Source of the DNA: an uncultured Lentibacter sp.
GTDB lineage: Bacteria; Pseudomonadota; Alphaproteobacteria; Rhodobacterales; Rhodobacteraceae
Assembly: GCA_947497495.1 (NCBI GenBank)
Contig: CANMGT010000001.1
Coordinates: 930,001-994,000, forward strand
Reading direction: 5' to 3'
Length of the DNA: 64,000 bases
The notes beneath the pieces are model-generated. The model saw only the letters and a program-made list of their open reading frames with translations. It ran no database searches and was not told where the DNA came from. Below are positions 26,532-36,621 of the stretch, piece after piece. Numbering within the stretch: the first letter of the stretch is position 1; each line of letters starts with the position of its first letter. A program made the position numbers and the translations under genes.

Positions 26532-27197
26532 ATGATCGTTCTGGAAAACCTGACCAAGACGTTTACCATGCATGGGATGCGCAAGACGGTTGCTGACAAC
26601 ATAAACGCCGTTTTCCCGACCGGCGTGTCAGTCGGTTTGATGGGGCGCAATGGCGCGGGAAAATCGACGCTCCTGAAGATCTTGGCAGGCACTACCGAGC
26701 CAACATCAGGGCGGGTGCTGTCCGATGGGTCTGTGTCTTTTCCTGTAGGGCTTGCATCATCTATGCACCCCAATTTGACAGGCGCGCAAAACGTGCGCTT
26801 CGTGGCGCGTATCTACGGTGTAGACACCGATGAGCTGGTTGATTTCGTGCGAGACTTTGCGGAAATCGGAGACCATTACTACCTGCCGGTGCGATCCTAT
26901 TCTTCCGGTATGCGAGGTCGTATAAGCTTCGGGATCAATATGGGATTGAAGTTCGACACCTATCTCGTCGATGAAGTTACAGCCGTGGGTGATGCAAGTT
27001 TTGCAGAAAAAAGCCGCGAGCTCTTTCTCAATCGTATGAGAAACTCTGGTTCTGTGTTTGTGAGCCATTCCATGGGCATTATGCGAAAAATGTGCACCGC
27101 TGGAGCCGTGCTTGAGAACGGCAAGCTTCATTATTTTGAAGACATCGAAGACGCCATCACTGTTCATGAACAAAACATGTTAAAGAAACACGCGTAA
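26532..27197 (+). CDS. Capsule polysaccharide ABC exporter, ATP-binding protein, KpsT-like
   Basis: The 221-residue ATPase carries Walker A GRNGAGKS (38-45) and a signature region SYSSGMRGRISFG, the SGM form found in KpsT/Wzt polysaccharide exporters rather than LSGGQ. The Walker B region is degenerate (YLVDEVTAVGD), as usual in this subfamily, and the H-loop is FVSHSMG. There is no C-terminal carbohydrate-binding extension, so it belongs with capsule-type KpsT rather than O-antigen Wzt. It lies nine bases after the KpsE-like gene. Confidence 0.92.
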   Translation: MIVLENLTKTFTMHGMRKTVADNINAVFPTGVSVGLMGRNGAGKSTLLKILAGTTEPTSGRVLSDGSVSFPVGLASSMHPNLTGAQNVRFVARIYGVDTDELVDFVRDFAEIGDHYYLPVRSYSSGMRGRISFGINMGLKFDTYLVDEVTAVGDASFAEKSRELFLNRMRNSGSVFVSHSMGIMRKMCTAGAVLENGKLHYFEDIEDAITVHEQNMLKKHA

Positions 27198-27213
27198 GGA
27201 TTGCAGTCAGTTT

Positions 27214-28062
27214 ATGCCCCGCTCCGAAGATCACATTCCAGCTCCTTTGACGCCTTCAGGCGCACGGCCCGAAGGCCTGCGGGAAATTGGTGAACTGCCA
27301 AAGTTTGCAACGGCGCGTGCTATTCTGGCTTTGATCCTTCGGGAAATGACAACAACTTATGGGCGCTCACCTGGGGGGTATGTCTGGGCTGTGCTAGAGC
27401 CAACTTTGGCCCTTCTGGTGCTCGTCGCGATTTTTTCTCTTGGCTTTCGAACACCGCCTATAGGCACGAATTTTGCAATTTATTATGCGTCGGGTCTGCT
27501 TCCGTTCTTCATGTTTACGAGCGTTTTTGGGAATATTTCGCAGTCAATCAACTTTTCAAGCCAATTGCTTGCCTACCCGCGGGTAACATTCTGGGACGCC
27601 GTCGTGGCGCGGCTGATATTGACGGTCCTGACGCAGTTGATGATCGCCTATCTAATCTTTTCCGTGATCTTGCTCACGGCAGAAACGCGGACAATCCTTG
27701 AACTGCCGGTTATTCTGTCAGCGTTTGCGATGGCTGCGATTCTCGGGTTGGGGATCGGACTTTTGAACTGCGTGTTGACTTCACGCTACGCTATTTGGCA
27801 CACGGTTTGGTCGGTTTTGACGCGCCCGCTCATTCTGATTTCTGGTGTCATTCTACCGCCCAGTTCTATCCCCCAACCTTATCGGGGCTGGCTTGAATGG
27901 AACCCGCTGCTTCATGTTGTCGGGCAAAGCCGGAAGGGGTTCTACTACTCTATAGACAGCGCATATGTTGATCTTAGGTACGCAATCCTCGTGGCAGCTA
28001 TCTGCGGGTTTTTCGGACTGCTGTTTCTGCGCCGTTTCTTCCGTGACAACCTCGAGCGCTAG
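27214..28062 (+). CDS. Capsule polysaccharide ABC exporter, permease, KpsM-like
   Basis: This 282-residue ABC-2-type permease has six hydrophobic segments. The N-terminal part contains [20 protein letters not shown], the amphipathic interface region common to KpsM/BexB/CtrC. Near the C-terminus, [20 protein letters not shown] and [11 protein letters not shown] are typical of the family. With the KpsT-like ATPase it should move the finished polysaccharide across the inner membrane. The stop codon shares a CTAG with the convergent RTX gene, leaving no intergenic space. Confidence 0.92.
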   Translation: MPRSEDHIPAPLTPSGARPEGLREIGELPKFATARAILALILREMTTTYGRSPGGYVWAVLEPTLALLVLVAIFSLGFRTPPIGTNFAIYYASGLLPFFMFTSVFGNISQSINFSSQLLAYPRVTFWDAVVARLILTVLTQLMIAYLIFSVILLTAETRTILELPVILSAFAMAAILGLGIGLLNCVLTSRYAIWHTVWSVLTRPLILISGVILPPSSIPQPYRGWLEWNPLLHVVGQSRKGFYYSIDSAYVDLRYAILVAAICGFFGLLFLRRFFRDNLER

Positions 28063-30686
28063 ACCCACGTAATATCTTCAAAAAGCGCGGTCTGGTCGGT
28101 CACGCCCGAGACAAGCAAAGTGTTGTAGTTGCCAAAGTCCAGCAAGATACCTTGACTGCCGCTATCGGCTACAAAGCTGTCAAAAGTGGCTTGCGTAAGG
28201 GGGCCTCCCCCCCAAAGTGCGGTATCAAGCACCAAGCTGTCTTCACCGGTGACAAAGTCGGTGATCCGGTCAGCCCCCTCATCAAACACAAACACATCGG
28301 CGCCCTGTCCGCCTGACAAAACATCGTTTCCTGCGCCGCCATCCAAACGGTCTTCGCCGCCATTGCCATAGAGCGTGTCATCGCCGGATTCGCCAAACAG
28401 GTGGTCCTTCCCGCTCTCTCCTCGAAGTGTGTCGTGCCCATCGCCGCCAAAGAGGGTGTCGTGGTTTATCCCGCCTGCCAAAAAGTCGTTCCCGCCTTCA
28501 CCATACAGGCTGTCCGGTCCCGCGTTTCCTGAAAGGGTGTCGTTGTTGTCGCCGCCATAAAGCTCGTCGCGCCCATCGCCGCCACTGAGAGCGTCATCGC
28601 CCTCGCCACCGTAGAGTGTGTCGGGGCTTGTGCCGCCCTGCAGTATGTCATTTCCGGCTTCGCCATGGAGCACGTCAAATCCGGCGTTGCCTGTCAGGCT
28701 ATCATTGTCGCCGCCGCCCCAGATGACGTCAGGCCCGGCATTGCCATTGAGGGTGTCATCGCCGTTGTGGCCGAACAACTCATCACGGCCGAGCCCACCG
28801 AGTATGACGTCTAGCCCGTCATCCCCATAGAGCATATCATTGCCGTTGTTGCCCCACATCGTATCATTTCCGGTGCCGCCGTAGATGGTGTCAAACCCGT
28901 CATCTCCGCGGATCCAATCCGCGCCGATGTCGCCATGGATGAGATCCCAGCCAATACCTCCTTGAATCCGGTCATCGCCTGAGCCGCCGGACAGGTCGTC
29001 GTTGCCCGCATTGCCTTTCAGCAGGTCGTTCCCAATTCCGCCAAGAATGGTGTCTGCTCCAGCCAGTCCTGTCAGGCTATCCACACCCCCAAACCCAACA
29101 ATACTGTCGTTGAGCAGGCTGCCTTGAAGCGTGTCGTCCGAGTTGGTGCCCGTGAGCGCTTGAGGGCCCGTGTCCGGGGGCTCAGGTTCAGGCTCAGGTT
29201 CGGGTTGGGGCTCCGTTGCAGGTAAGGTCCACGTGGGCAGCAGGCGAGCCCCCGACAGGTTCGTAGCGTCGACAATTTGATCCCACGTCAGAGGCTCGCC
29301 TGTGGAGGTAACGATGCTCAGCACCTCGTCGCCATAGCTAAGCTCTGCACCTTCGGCTGTTTGGATGTAGCCAATGTCATCCAGCGAGCGGAGAAACGAC
29401 CAGCTTGAAATATCGAAGCTGTCTACGGTCGGGTCGAAGTCTTGAATCACATTGCGCGCACCATCTCCGATAAGTACGAAGATATCAGCTCCGCCACCGC
29501 CATAGAACGTGTCGTCTCCTGCGGTATCGAGCAGGACATCATTTCCGTCGCCGCCATAAAGTGTGTCGCTGCCCGCAGTGCCGGTTAGACGCAGATCTTC
29601 TTCAGAGATGGGCACGCTGACAACCGTCACCCCTTCTTCGGTGGCTGATCCTATATAGATATCCAAACGCCCATTCTGAACGACCACTTCCAGAGACGAA
29701 ACATTGTCTAACGTCATATCCAGTTGGTCTGCGAGCGAGCCGAGCGTGAGCAAATGTCCGTTTTGAAGTACTTCAAACAGCGTAACACCGTCGTCAGAGC
29801 CGGCAACCGCGACAAAGGCACGCCCATTGTGCTCGGCGACACCTAGAACCTGCGCGTGATGAAACCGCGTGTCCAGAGTGTCGAGCAAGTGATCAACCAC
29901 CGTGAGGCTACCGTCGTCAGCGATACGTACGACAGTTAGGGTTGAACTGCCCGCCGAGGCCACAATGCCAAACCCTTGACCGGCCACACTAACGGCCCTG
30001 ACAGCCATCGGTGAGGACACCCACAGGTCTGAGGCGGGGTCGAGCATGTCTACCTGCGAAAGGGAGCCGTCATCACCCACGCTGAAAGAAACGAGCGAAT
30101 TTCCCTCAACGGAAACACCAAGAACGAAGCTCCCTGTCGCGACAGTCAAGGCGGCTACATCTGTAAAGAAAGGCCCGCTCGTCGAAGAGTTCTGTTGGCT
30201 TTGAAGCGTGCCGAATTGCCCATCTTCACTCAGCGACCAAATGTTCAGACACCCGGTAACAGGGTCAAGTGCGCAGAGGCTGGAGGCGTCACCAGTTGAC
30301 ATTTGCACACTGTGGCCTTGACCCACAGCACTGGAGGCAGAACTCGACAGCACGCCGTTGAAAAGCCCGCCTTCGGTGAGCGCGATCTGTGTGATGCCAG
30401 CCGTTCCCATGCCTGCGACAGACAGCACGGCGCCGTTTGCACCTTGCAAGACCGTCAACTGTGGGTCGGGGGGGGAATCTGGCGAAAAGGACAGGGACTG
30501 AGACGCAATTTGGGTCAGTGAGCCGTCAGCGGATATACGAAAAGCCGTGAACTCAGCGATGTCCGTAAGCGTGAGCATGAACAACACAGGCCCATCAGGC
30601 GTTTGCATTGTCGCTGTGCTCGCCGTGCCCGCCGGCACGTCGTTTTGCGCGACAGTAAATGTCCCCGTGTGCGAAAACGCCAGCAT
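28059..30686 (-). CDS. RTX protein with N-terminal beta-propeller-like repeats
   Basis: This 875-residue acidic protein lacks a Sec signal peptide, as expected for a type I secretion substrate. The first 360 residues contain recurring blade-like units ([55 protein letters not shown]) suggesting a beta-propeller. A first short RTX patch follows (GGDGNDVL), then a [10 protein letters not shown] linker near 494-504, and then a long array of GGxGxDxLx calcium-binding repeats. The C-terminal tail ([14 protein letters not shown], then hydrophobic strands) is the usual secretion signal. The ATG at 30686 has GAGG upstream; a GTG four codons earlier is possible. Function is unknown, perhaps a surface or matrix protein. 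No type I secretion genes are nearby. Confidence 0.85.
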   Translation of the reverse strand: MLAFSHTGTFTVAQNDVPAGTASTATMQTPDGPVLFMLTLTDIAEFTAFRISADGSLTQIASQSLSFSPDSPPDPQLTVLQGANGAVLSVAGMGTAGITQIALTEGGLFNGVLSSSASSAVGQGHSVQMSTGDASSLCALDPVTGCLNIWSLSEDGQFGTLQSQQNSSTSGPFFTDVAALTVATGSFVLGVSVEGNSLVSFSVGDDGSLSQVDMLDPASDLWVSSPMAVRAVSVAGQGFGIVASAGSSTLTVVRIADDGSLTVVDHLLDTLDTRFHHAQVLGVAEHNGRAFVAVAGSDDGVTLFEVLQNGHLLTLGSLADQLDMTLDNVSSLEVVVQNGRLDIYIGSATEEGVTVVSVPISEEDLRLTGTAGSDTLYGGDGNDVLLDTAGDDTFYGGGGADIFVLIGDGARNVIQDFDPTVDSFDISSWSFLRSLDDIGYIQTAEGAELSYGDEVLSIVTSTGEPLTWDQIVDATNLSGARLLPTWTLPATEPQPEPEPEPEPPDTGPQALTGTNSDDTLQGSLLNDSIVGFGGVDSLTGLAGADTILGGIGNDLLKGNAGNDDLSGGSGDDRIQGGIGWDLIHGDIGADWIRGDDGFDTIYGGTGNDTMWGNNGNDMLYGDDGLDVILGGLGRDELFGHNGDDTLNGNAGPDVIWGGGDNDSLTGNAGFDVLHGEAGNDILQGGTSPDTLYGGEGDDALSGGDGRDELYGGDNNDTLSGNAGPDSLYGEGGNDFLAGGINHDTLFGGDGHDTLRGESGKDHLFGESGDDTLYGNGGEDRLDGGAGNDVLSGGQGADVFVFDEGADRITDFVTGEDSLVLDTALWGGGPLTQATFDSFVADSGSQGILLDFGNYNTLLVSGVTDQTALFEDITWV
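28190..29160 (-). repeat. RTX nonapeptide array in the beta-propeller protein
   Basis: About 35 tandem copies of a degenerate 27-base unit encoding GGxGxDxLx. Copies differ at the DNA level, so it is an old protein repeat rather than a recent DNA duplication. Each pair of units is expected to bind calcium in a parallel beta-roll. Confidence 0.9.
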
Positions 30687-30878
30687 CCTAAACCTCACTT
30701 TTTCAGTGAGCTAGGTATCGACGTCAAAGCAGGAAAAGGTTGGGGCACATTATGTCGGGGTCGCGAACATTAATGTGGATTAATCCCTAATTCGACGGGG
30801 TTGAGGCCGGCTGTACATTTCGCCTTGTAAGCTTTCCTTTGCGGTGACAGCCTCGTATGTGTTATCTATCACTTGAAA

Positions 30879-31304
30879 ATGGAGAGCGCTTTGTCAGTTG
30901 GTCTTGTTTCGAAGAAACTGTTCGTCACCATTGTATATATGGTGATCGCTTTTGCGCAGCCGCTTATGGCAATGGGGAGGGCGAACATGGACATCAAAAC
31001 AGTGGGCTTGTCGTGCGAAGGGGGGTTGGCCATACAAAGCTGTGAAGGGTTCGTGGCGGCGATGGCGACCAAATATCCGCAGTACACATTTGTTCATCCC
31101 GCCTCGAATGATACGGACATGACCGTTACACTAAGCATGAGCAAGCTTTCAGAGCGCAGCTTCAAAGGCCAGATGAGCTGGAGCGGCGCCAAGTCGGGAG
31201 CAGGGCCGGAGTTGTCATCCAATGTTCTCGACAGCAACATTCGCCAGAGCATGCTTGACAGGCATGTGAAAGCCATAATCGAACAATCCCCAGTGCCGTT
31301 TTAA
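30879..31304 (+). CDS. Small secreted hypothetical protein
   Basis: This is an unrecognised protein of about 141 residues. It has a hydrophobic N-terminal stretch (KKLFVTIVYMVIAFAQPLMA) that looks like a signal peptide, followed by a mature part with two cysteines (LSCEGG and QSCEGF), which may form a disulfide. The ATG at 30879 is preferred; a TTG sits two codons before it. It lies just ahead of the serralysin-like gene in the same direction, where small secreted inhibitors are sometimes found, but I see no specific inhibitor motif. Confidence 0.6.
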   Translation: MESALSVGLVSKKLFVTIVYMVIAFAQPLMAMGRANMDIKTVGLSCEGGLAIQSCEGFVAAMATKYPQYTFVHPASNDTDMTVTLSMSKLSERSFKGQMSWSGAKSGAGPELSSNVLDSNIRQSMLDRHVKAIIEQSPVPF

Positions 31305-31316
31305 CCAGGACCTTCC

Positions 31317-31331
31317 GACGCCTTCGGCGTC
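31317..31331 (+). other. Short hairpin GACGCC-TTC-GGCGTC between two genes
   Basis: A 6-base perfect stem with a TTC loop follows the small secreted protein by 12 bases. No T-run follows, so it is weak as an intrinsic terminator; it may stabilise the upstream mRNA end. Confidence 0.4.
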
Positions 31332-31392
31332 ATAACTTTGACAGAAAAGCCCTGTAGCCGGGGTTAAAGCCTTAAGACGAGAGAGATCGAAC

Positions 31393-33990
31393 ATGAGATA
31401 CAACAGCTCCGACGGAAACGCCCAATCACAGCCACTGTTCGCAACCATTTCAGAGAGCAGCGATGCTCCAGGCAGCGTCGGCACCAGCTATACAATGAGT
31501 GTCGGTGACAACTTCTACGGCAACATCTCTTCAGGCGATTCTGACTGGATCGAACTTCAGGTCACAGCGGGGCAGACCTATCACATCGACACCTCGGCCT
31601 ACGGCGGCGCTGTGGGTGACACAATCCTCTCGCTTTACGATTCGAACGGCAACATCCTCGGGTTCAACGATGATATCGATTTCCCTTCGAATGCCTATTC
31701 CGAGTTGGTCTATCAGGCCACGGAAACGGGTGTCGTCTATCTTGAGGTTGAAGGCTACAACTCCAGCTACACCGGTGGCTATGAACTGAGCGTGTCTAAC
31801 TACACGGGCAGCGCGGATGTCGGAACCTACGACGAGCTTGCCGATTACTTGCGCGTCGGCTTCTGGAACGGACAGCCGATCTCCTTCTCCAGTAACACGA
31901 TCACCGTTGATCTGGGTGGGCTGACGGCCGCGGGCCAACAGCTGGCTGAGTGGGCGCTTGCCGCTTGGGAAATGGTCGCAGACATCACCTTTGTCGAAGT
32001 GACAAGCGGCGCCGATATTGAGTTCGATGACTACGATTCCGGCGCCTACACGCAGCACTACGGCGTGACAACAGGTGGCTCCATCGGCTGGGCCTACGTA
32101 AACGTCTCTCTGGATTGGCTGAACGATTACGGCACAACGATCGACAGCTACAGCTTCAGCACCTATGTGCACGAGATCGGCCACGCGCTGGGCCTCGGGC
32201 ACCAAGGGGATTACAACGGCACGATCCAGTTTGGCGACGAGGCGGAGTTCCTCAACGACAGCACCCAGCTTTCGGTAATGTCGTATGTCAACGTCGACCA
32301 GAACCCGAACGTTCTGGGCAGTGCGGGCGAAGTTGTCACAGCGCAGATTGCCGACATCATCGCGATTCAGGACATCTATGGCGCGGCAAGTGGCGGCGTC
32401 ACCGCTGGCAACACGACTTACGGCGAGGGCAGCAGTTTAGGCACCTACCTTGACCTGATCGGCAACGGTGGCCCCGGATACAATGGCGGCCCAGTGCTCT
32501 TCACAATCTTCGACGAAGGCGGGACCGATACTGTCAACCTCGCTTCCGATTCGACCGCGCAAGTCATCAACCTGAATGGCGGCATGTTCTCAAGTGTGAG
32601 CGGCGGTATCAACAACGTAGGCATCGCCGTTGGGACGGTTCTCGAGAACCTCATCACTGGTAGTGGCAATGACCATGTTACAGCCAACAGCGCCGCAAAC
32701 GACATTTCCACAGGTGGCGGCAATGACACGATTGTCGGCGCAGCTGACGGTGACGATATCGACGGCGGAGCTGGCAGCGATCGGATGGTTTTTGACGTGG
32801 CGTTGGCCGGTATCACAGGTGGCACCGTGTCGGGCAGTATGATCACGCTTGTTGGCACGATGGGAACGATTCTCACAGATTTGATCGAGACCTTCGAGTT
32901 CACAGATCAAACCCTCACAGCCGCAGAACTTGAGAGCTATTTGAACGGTTTGGGCACTTCGGGCGAGACTGTGACAGGCACGCCGAATAATGACCCTGCT
33001 CTTCTGGGAACCGAAGGCAATGATACGATCAACGCGCGTGCAGGAAGTGACACCATAGATGCATCTGGCGGCAATGACACAGTCCGTGGTGGCATCGGAT
33101 CAGATGTGATTGACGGCGGTACTGGTGATGACACTGTTCGTGGAGACGACGGGTTTGACAGCATCAATGGCGGCATTGGTAATGATATGCTGAGCGGAAA
33201 CAACGGCAACGACACCGTCTTTGGGGATGACGGGCATGACCAGATCAGTGGTGGGCTTGGCGCCGATCTTCTCTATGGCGGCGAAGGTAACGACGTTATC
33301 TCGGCGGACAACGGTTTTGACGTTGCTTACGGCGGCAATGGCGCAGACACCATGACTGGCAATAACGGCAACGACACGCTGTTTGGCGAGGCTGGTGACG
33401 ATGTCATGAATGGCGGGCTGGGGGCGGACAGTATGTCTGGCGGCGCCGACAATGATGACATCATCGGCTTGGCCGGCTATGATTATATCAATGGCGACTC
33501 CGGCGATGACACTTTGAGCGGCAACAACGGAAACGACACGCTGTTCGGCGGAACTGGCAACGACCAGATGTTCGGTGGCTTGGCCAACGACTTGCTGGAC
33601 GGCGAAGCTGGCAACGATGCGTTGAGCGGTGGCTCTGGGCGGGACAGCATGTCTGGCGGCACTGGAAACGATACCCTGAATGGCGGTGGCGGTGACGACA
33701 CCCTGAACGGCGGTGAGGGCAGTGACGTTCTCAACGGTGGCGCCGGGCGGGACGTTTTCGTTTTCCAATCGTCTGGAGGCCACGACTTCATTCAGGACTT
33801 CGCAAACAACTTCGATACCTTGCAGATTGATTCCGCCTTGATTGTCGGTGGCGTAGAGAACTTTGACATCAATGACTATACATCAGTGATTGGTGGAAAC
33901 TTGGTTTTGGACATAACGGGTTTCGATTCAATCACATTTACCAATGGCCTCACGGCAGCTCAGTTGGCAGATGACATCGAGTTCATTTAA
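31393..33990 (+). CDS. Serralysin-like RTX zinc metalloprotease with an N-terminal PPC-type domain
   Basis: This 865-residue protein contains HEIGHALGLGH at 260-270, the metzincin zinc site, with a Met-turn SVMSY at 294-298, as in peptidase family M10B (serralysins). Ahead of it, residues about 25-136 look like a bacterial pre-peptidase C-terminal (PPC) domain: FYGNISSGDSDWIELQVTAG, then ILSLYDSNGNIL. Residues about 420-845 carry RTX repeats and end in a hydrophobic secretion tail. There is no Sec signal, consistent with type I export. It is probably a secreted calcium-stabilised protease. PPC is usually C-terminal to a protease, so the order is notable. No dedicated ABC secretion genes are nearby. 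Confidence 0.93.
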   Translation: MRYNSSDGNAQSQPLFATISESSDAPGSVGTSYTMSVGDNFYGNISSGDSDWIELQVTAGQTYHIDTSAYGGAVGDTILSLYDSNGNILGFNDDIDFPSNAYSELVYQATETGVVYLEVEGYNSSYTGGYELSVSNYTGSADVGTYDELADYLRVGFWNGQPISFSSNTITVDLGGLTAAGQQLAEWALAAWEMVADITFVEVTSGADIEFDDYDSGAYTQHYGVTTGGSIGWAYVNVSLDWLNDYGTTIDSYSFSTYVHEIGHALGLGHQGDYNGTIQFGDEAEFLNDSTQLSVMSYVNVDQNPNVLGSAGEVVTAQIADIIAIQDIYGAASGGVTAGNTTYGEGSSLGTYLDLIGNGGPGYNGGPVLFTIFDEGGTDTVNLASDSTAQVINLNGGMFSSVSGGINNVGIAVGTVLENLITGSGNDHVTANSAANDISTGGGNDTIVGAADGDDIDGGAGSDRMVFDVALAGITGGTVSGSMITLVGTMGTILTDLIETFEFTDQTLTAAELESYLNGLGTSGETVTGTPNNDPALLGTEGNDTINARAGSDTIDASGGNDTVRGGIGSDVIDGGTGDDTVRGDDGFDSINGGIGNDMLSGNNGNDTVFGDDGHDQISGGLGADLLYGGEGNDVISADNGFDVAYGGNGADTMTGNNGNDTLFGEAGDDVMNGGLGADSMSGGADNDDIIGLAGYDYINGDSGDDTLSGNNGNDTLFGGTGNDQMFGGLANDLLDGEAGNDALSGGSGRDSMSGGTGNDTLNGGGGDDTLNGGEGSDVLNGGAGRDVFVFQSSGGHDFIQDFANNFDTLQIDSALIVGGVENFDINDYTSVIGGNLVLDITGFDSITFTNGLTAAQLADDIEFI
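32980..33740 (+). repeat. RTX nonapeptide array in the serralysin-like protease
   Basis: About 27 degenerate units of 27 bases encoding GGxGNDxLx, with typical runs such as GGTGDDTVRGDDG. The same repeat family appears in the divergently placed RTX protein at 28059-30686, but the DNA is not identical. Confidence 0.9.
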
Positions 33991-34096
33991 GCCGCTCTGA
34001 TCGTTGAGCTACAGCGGGTGGCGGCGGCGCCTTGGCTACTGGTGTCGCCTTGCTCGATCTGCTAATTTCTCGACGAGAATTAAATGAGAGGCCGCT

Positions 34097-34669
34097 ATGC
34101 TTATTGAGTTGACATCGCTTTCAGGTGTTGTCGTTATCACGCCTTCCCGTTTTGGGGATCATCGCGGCTTTTTCAGCGAGAGTTACAACAAAGCAAAGCT
34201 GGCCGAACACGGCATCGAGATGACGTTTGTGCAAGACAATCACTCACTCTCGGATACCGTCGGCACTGTACGTGGCCTGCACTTTCAGGCGCCCCCAAAG
34301 GCGCAAGATAAACTGGTGCGGTGTGGCAAGGGGCGTCTGTATGATGTCGCCGTCGACATCCGAAAAGGCTCGCCGACTTACGGCCAGTCATTTGGCGTCG
34401 AGCTGAGCTTTGAGAACGGCAAGCAGTTGTTGGTGCCAGCGGGTTTTGCCCATGGATTTGTCACACGCGAGCCAGGAACGGAGATCATCTACAAATGCAC
34501 CGACGACTACGCACCTCAAACCGAAGGCGCGCTTTTGTGGAATGATCCTGCGTTGAATATCGACTGGGGCATAGGCAACAGTGAAGCTGTTCTGTCAGAC
34601 AAAGACAAGATCGCGCCGAAGCTGGCAGACTTGGACAGCCCATTCGTGTTTGAAGGAGCCGCGCTATGA
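34097..34669 (+). CDS. rfbC: dTDP-4-dehydrorhamnose 3,5-epimerase
   Basis: RfbC/RmlC epimerises dTDP-4-keto-6-deoxyglucose at C3 and C5, the third step to dTDP-L-rhamnose. The 190-residue cupin-fold protein shows [24 protein letters not shown] with the catalytic histidine, [20 protein letters not shown] and [10 protein letters not shown]. It is the first gene of rfbCB-(methyltransferase)-rfbDA and overlaps rfbB by ATGA. Confidence 0.95.
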   Translation: MLIELTSLSGVVVITPSRFGDHRGFFSESYNKAKLAEHGIEMTFVQDNHSLSDTVGTVRGLHFQAPPKAQDKLVRCGKGRLYDVAVDIRKGSPTYGQSFGVELSFENGKQLLVPAGFAHGFVTREPGTEIIYKCTDDYAPQTEGALLWNDPALNIDWGIGNSEAVLSDKDKIAPKLADLDSPFVFEGAAL

Positions 34670-35709
34670 CTTTGCTTGTAACAGGCGGCGCAGGCTTTAT
34701 CGGGTCGGCCGTTGTTCGGCTGGCAGTTGGCCGTGGTCAGCGTGTCGTTAATCTTGATGCGTTGACGTATGCGGCCTGTCTGGAGAACGTCGCCTCAGTT
34801 GCCGACAGCCCTCTCTATAGCTTCGTTCAAGCCGATGTACGCGACCGCGCGGCCCTGGACGCTGTGTTTGAAGAACATGCGCCCACACAGATTATGCACT
34901 TGGCGGCAGAGTCTCATGTTGACCGGTCAATCGACGGGCCGGGCGCATTTATGGAAACCAACGTCATGGGGACGTTTCACTTGCTAGAAGCGGCCCGCGC
35001 ACATTGGCAAAAGCTGGGCCGCCCCGAAGGCTTTCGCTTTCATCATATCTCGACAGACGAAGTTTTTGGCTCGTTGGGTGTCGAGGGCCAATTCACTGAA
35101 GAAACGCCCTATGATCCGCGTTCGCCTTACTCGGCCTCCAAGGCCGCGTCTGACCACTTGGTGCGCGCCTGGCACGAGACTTATGGGCTGCCTGTTGTTC
35201 TGACCAATTGTTCGAATAACTATGGCCCCTATCACTTCCCTGAAAAACTGATCCCTGTTGTGATTCTGAACGCTTTGGCGGGCAAGGATCTGCCAATTTA
35301 TGGTGACGGCTCGAATGTCCGTGATTGGCTCTTTGTCGAAGATCACGCTGATGCGCTTCTCAAGGTTCTTGCCGAGGGTGAGAATGGGCGTAGCTACAAC
35401 ATCGGCGGAGAGAACGAGAAGTCAAACCTTGAGCTTGTACAAATGTTGTGCGCCATACTCGACAGCGAACAGCCGCGCACCGATGGCGTGTCTTATGCGG
35501 AGCAGATCATGTTTGTCACCGACAGGCCCGGCCATGACGCGCGCTATGCGATCGACCCTACGCGTATCCGCGAAGAGCTTGGCTGGCGTCCGTCTCTGAC
35601 GGTTGAAGAGGGGTTGGCCAAAACTGTGCGCTGGTATCTCGACAACGAAGACTGGTGGCGCCCGCTGCAAGAGCGCGGTGGCGTTGGTGTTCGATTGGGA
35701 ACCGGGTAA
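34666..35709 (+). CDS. rfbB: dTDP-glucose 4,6-dehydratase
   Basis: RfbB/RmlB dehydrates dTDP-glucose to the 4-keto-6-deoxy sugar with bound NAD. The short-chain dehydrogenase fold is clear: [13 protein letters not shown] nucleotide loop, [25 protein letters not shown] with the catalytic Asp-Glu, [15 protein letters not shown] with the YxxxK pair, and [14 protein letters not shown]. At 347 residues the length is normal. Confidence 0.95.
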   Translation: MTLLVTGGAGFIGSAVVRLAVGRGQRVVNLDALTYAACLENVASVADSPLYSFVQADVRDRAALDAVFEEHAPTQIMHLAAESHVDRSIDGPGAFMETNVMGTFHLLEAARAHWQKLGRPEGFRFHHISTDEVFGSLGVEGQFTEETPYDPRSPYSASKAASDHLVRAWHETYGLPVVLTNCSNNYGPYHFPEKLIPVVILNALAGKDLPIYGDGSNVRDWLFVEDHADALLKVLAEGENGRSYNIGGENEKSNLELVQMLCAILDSEQPRTDGVSYAEQIMFVTDRPGHDARYAIDPTRIREELGWRPSLTVEEGLAKTVRWYLDNEDWWRPLQERGGVGVRLGTG

Positions 35710-35733
35710 ATGTCTGGAGTTAGGAACTGAGTC

Positions 35734-36561
35734 ATGAGTATTTTGAAACGAATTCTGGGGCAAGCAAAGCCCCCTGCGCCTAAGCCATCGCCTAAGCCAG
35801 TAGCTAAGCCGGTGAAAGCCTCGGAGGCTCCTCTCAACATGGACGAGGTTTTAGCTAAGGAATGGTCGCAAACCACGCCACCAGAACGCGCCGCGCTGGC
35901 GGAGCATTTCAAAGACAATGCTTACCCGCACAGTTTCGAGTGGAACTGGAAGAAGATAAACCACAATCGCATGGCGCTCGTGACCTACGTGACATCGCAG
36001 ATTCCTGACTGCGCCTATCTCGAAATTGGCTGCGATCAGAACGCACTTTTCGACGCAGTTGGGGCGCTCGACAAGACAGGTGTTGATCCTGGACGGGGTG
36101 GAACGATCCGCAAAACCTCAGATGATTTTTTCGCCAACAATGAGAAGAAATTTGATTTCGTCTGGGTGGACGGGCTGCACGAATATGCTCAGGTCCACAG
36201 GGATGTCGCCAACTCTATAGCGGCGCTGAAGCCAGGTGGTTACATCGCGTTGCACGACTTGCTGCCGACCAACTGGAAGATCGAGCACATGCCGCGGATG
36301 AACCTTGGATGGACGGGGGATGTCTGGAAAGTGGCGATGGAGATCGCGGCAACCAAGGGGCTTGATTTCAGGCTCGTTGCTGTCGACCACGGCTGTGGTA
36401 TTTTCCGGGTTATGGAGGGGGCAGAGCCTCTCGCCGATCTGAGCAAGGAACTTGCGGACGAGAAATTTGGCTATCTTTACGAGAACGTCGGCAAACTGCC
36501 GGTCGCGACATGGGAAGAAACCAAGGTTTGGATCGACGAAAATTTGAGCGCTAATTCCTGA
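35734..36561 (+). CDS. Class I SAM-dependent methyltransferase
   Basis: The 275-residue protein has a proline/lysine-rich N-terminal linker (KPPAPKPSPKPVAKPVK) and then a methyltransferase fold of the Methyltransf_24 kind: CAYLEIGCDQNALFDAVG as motif I, KTGVDPGRGG, FDFVWVDGLHEYAQVHRDVA and LKPGGYIALHD. It lies between rfbB and rfbD in the same direction, so O-methylation of rhamnose or of another sugar in the polysaccharide is a reasonable guess, not shown directly. Confidence 0.85.
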   Translation: MSILKRILGQAKPPAPKPSPKPVAKPVKASEAPLNMDEVLAKEWSQTTPPERAALAEHFKDNAYPHSFEWNWKKINHNRMALVTYVTSQIPDCAYLEIGCDQNALFDAVGALDKTGVDPGRGGTIRKTSDDFFANNEKKFDFVWVDGLHEYAQVHRDVANSIAALKPGGYIALHDLLPTNWKIEHMPRMNLGWTGDVWKVAMEIAATKGLDFRLVAVDHGCGIFRVMEGAEPLADLSKELADEKFGYLYENVGKLPVATWEETKVWIDENLSANS

Positions 36562-36621
36562 TCAAGTGGAGAAGCTACGTAGGATCGGGAAACATCGCTT
36601 GAAAGCGGAAGAGAGACAAGC

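Noticed and set aside
28190..29160. Tandem 27-base periodicity that could be mistaken for a CRISPR or DNA satellite
   Set aside because: The repeats are degenerate, lie in frame, and encode RTX nonapeptides; there are no conserved repeats with unique spacers.
33100..33783. 227-codon open frame on the - strand within the serralysin-like RTX region
   Set aside because: It is a repetitive Val/Ala/Ile shadow of the GGxGxD repeats.
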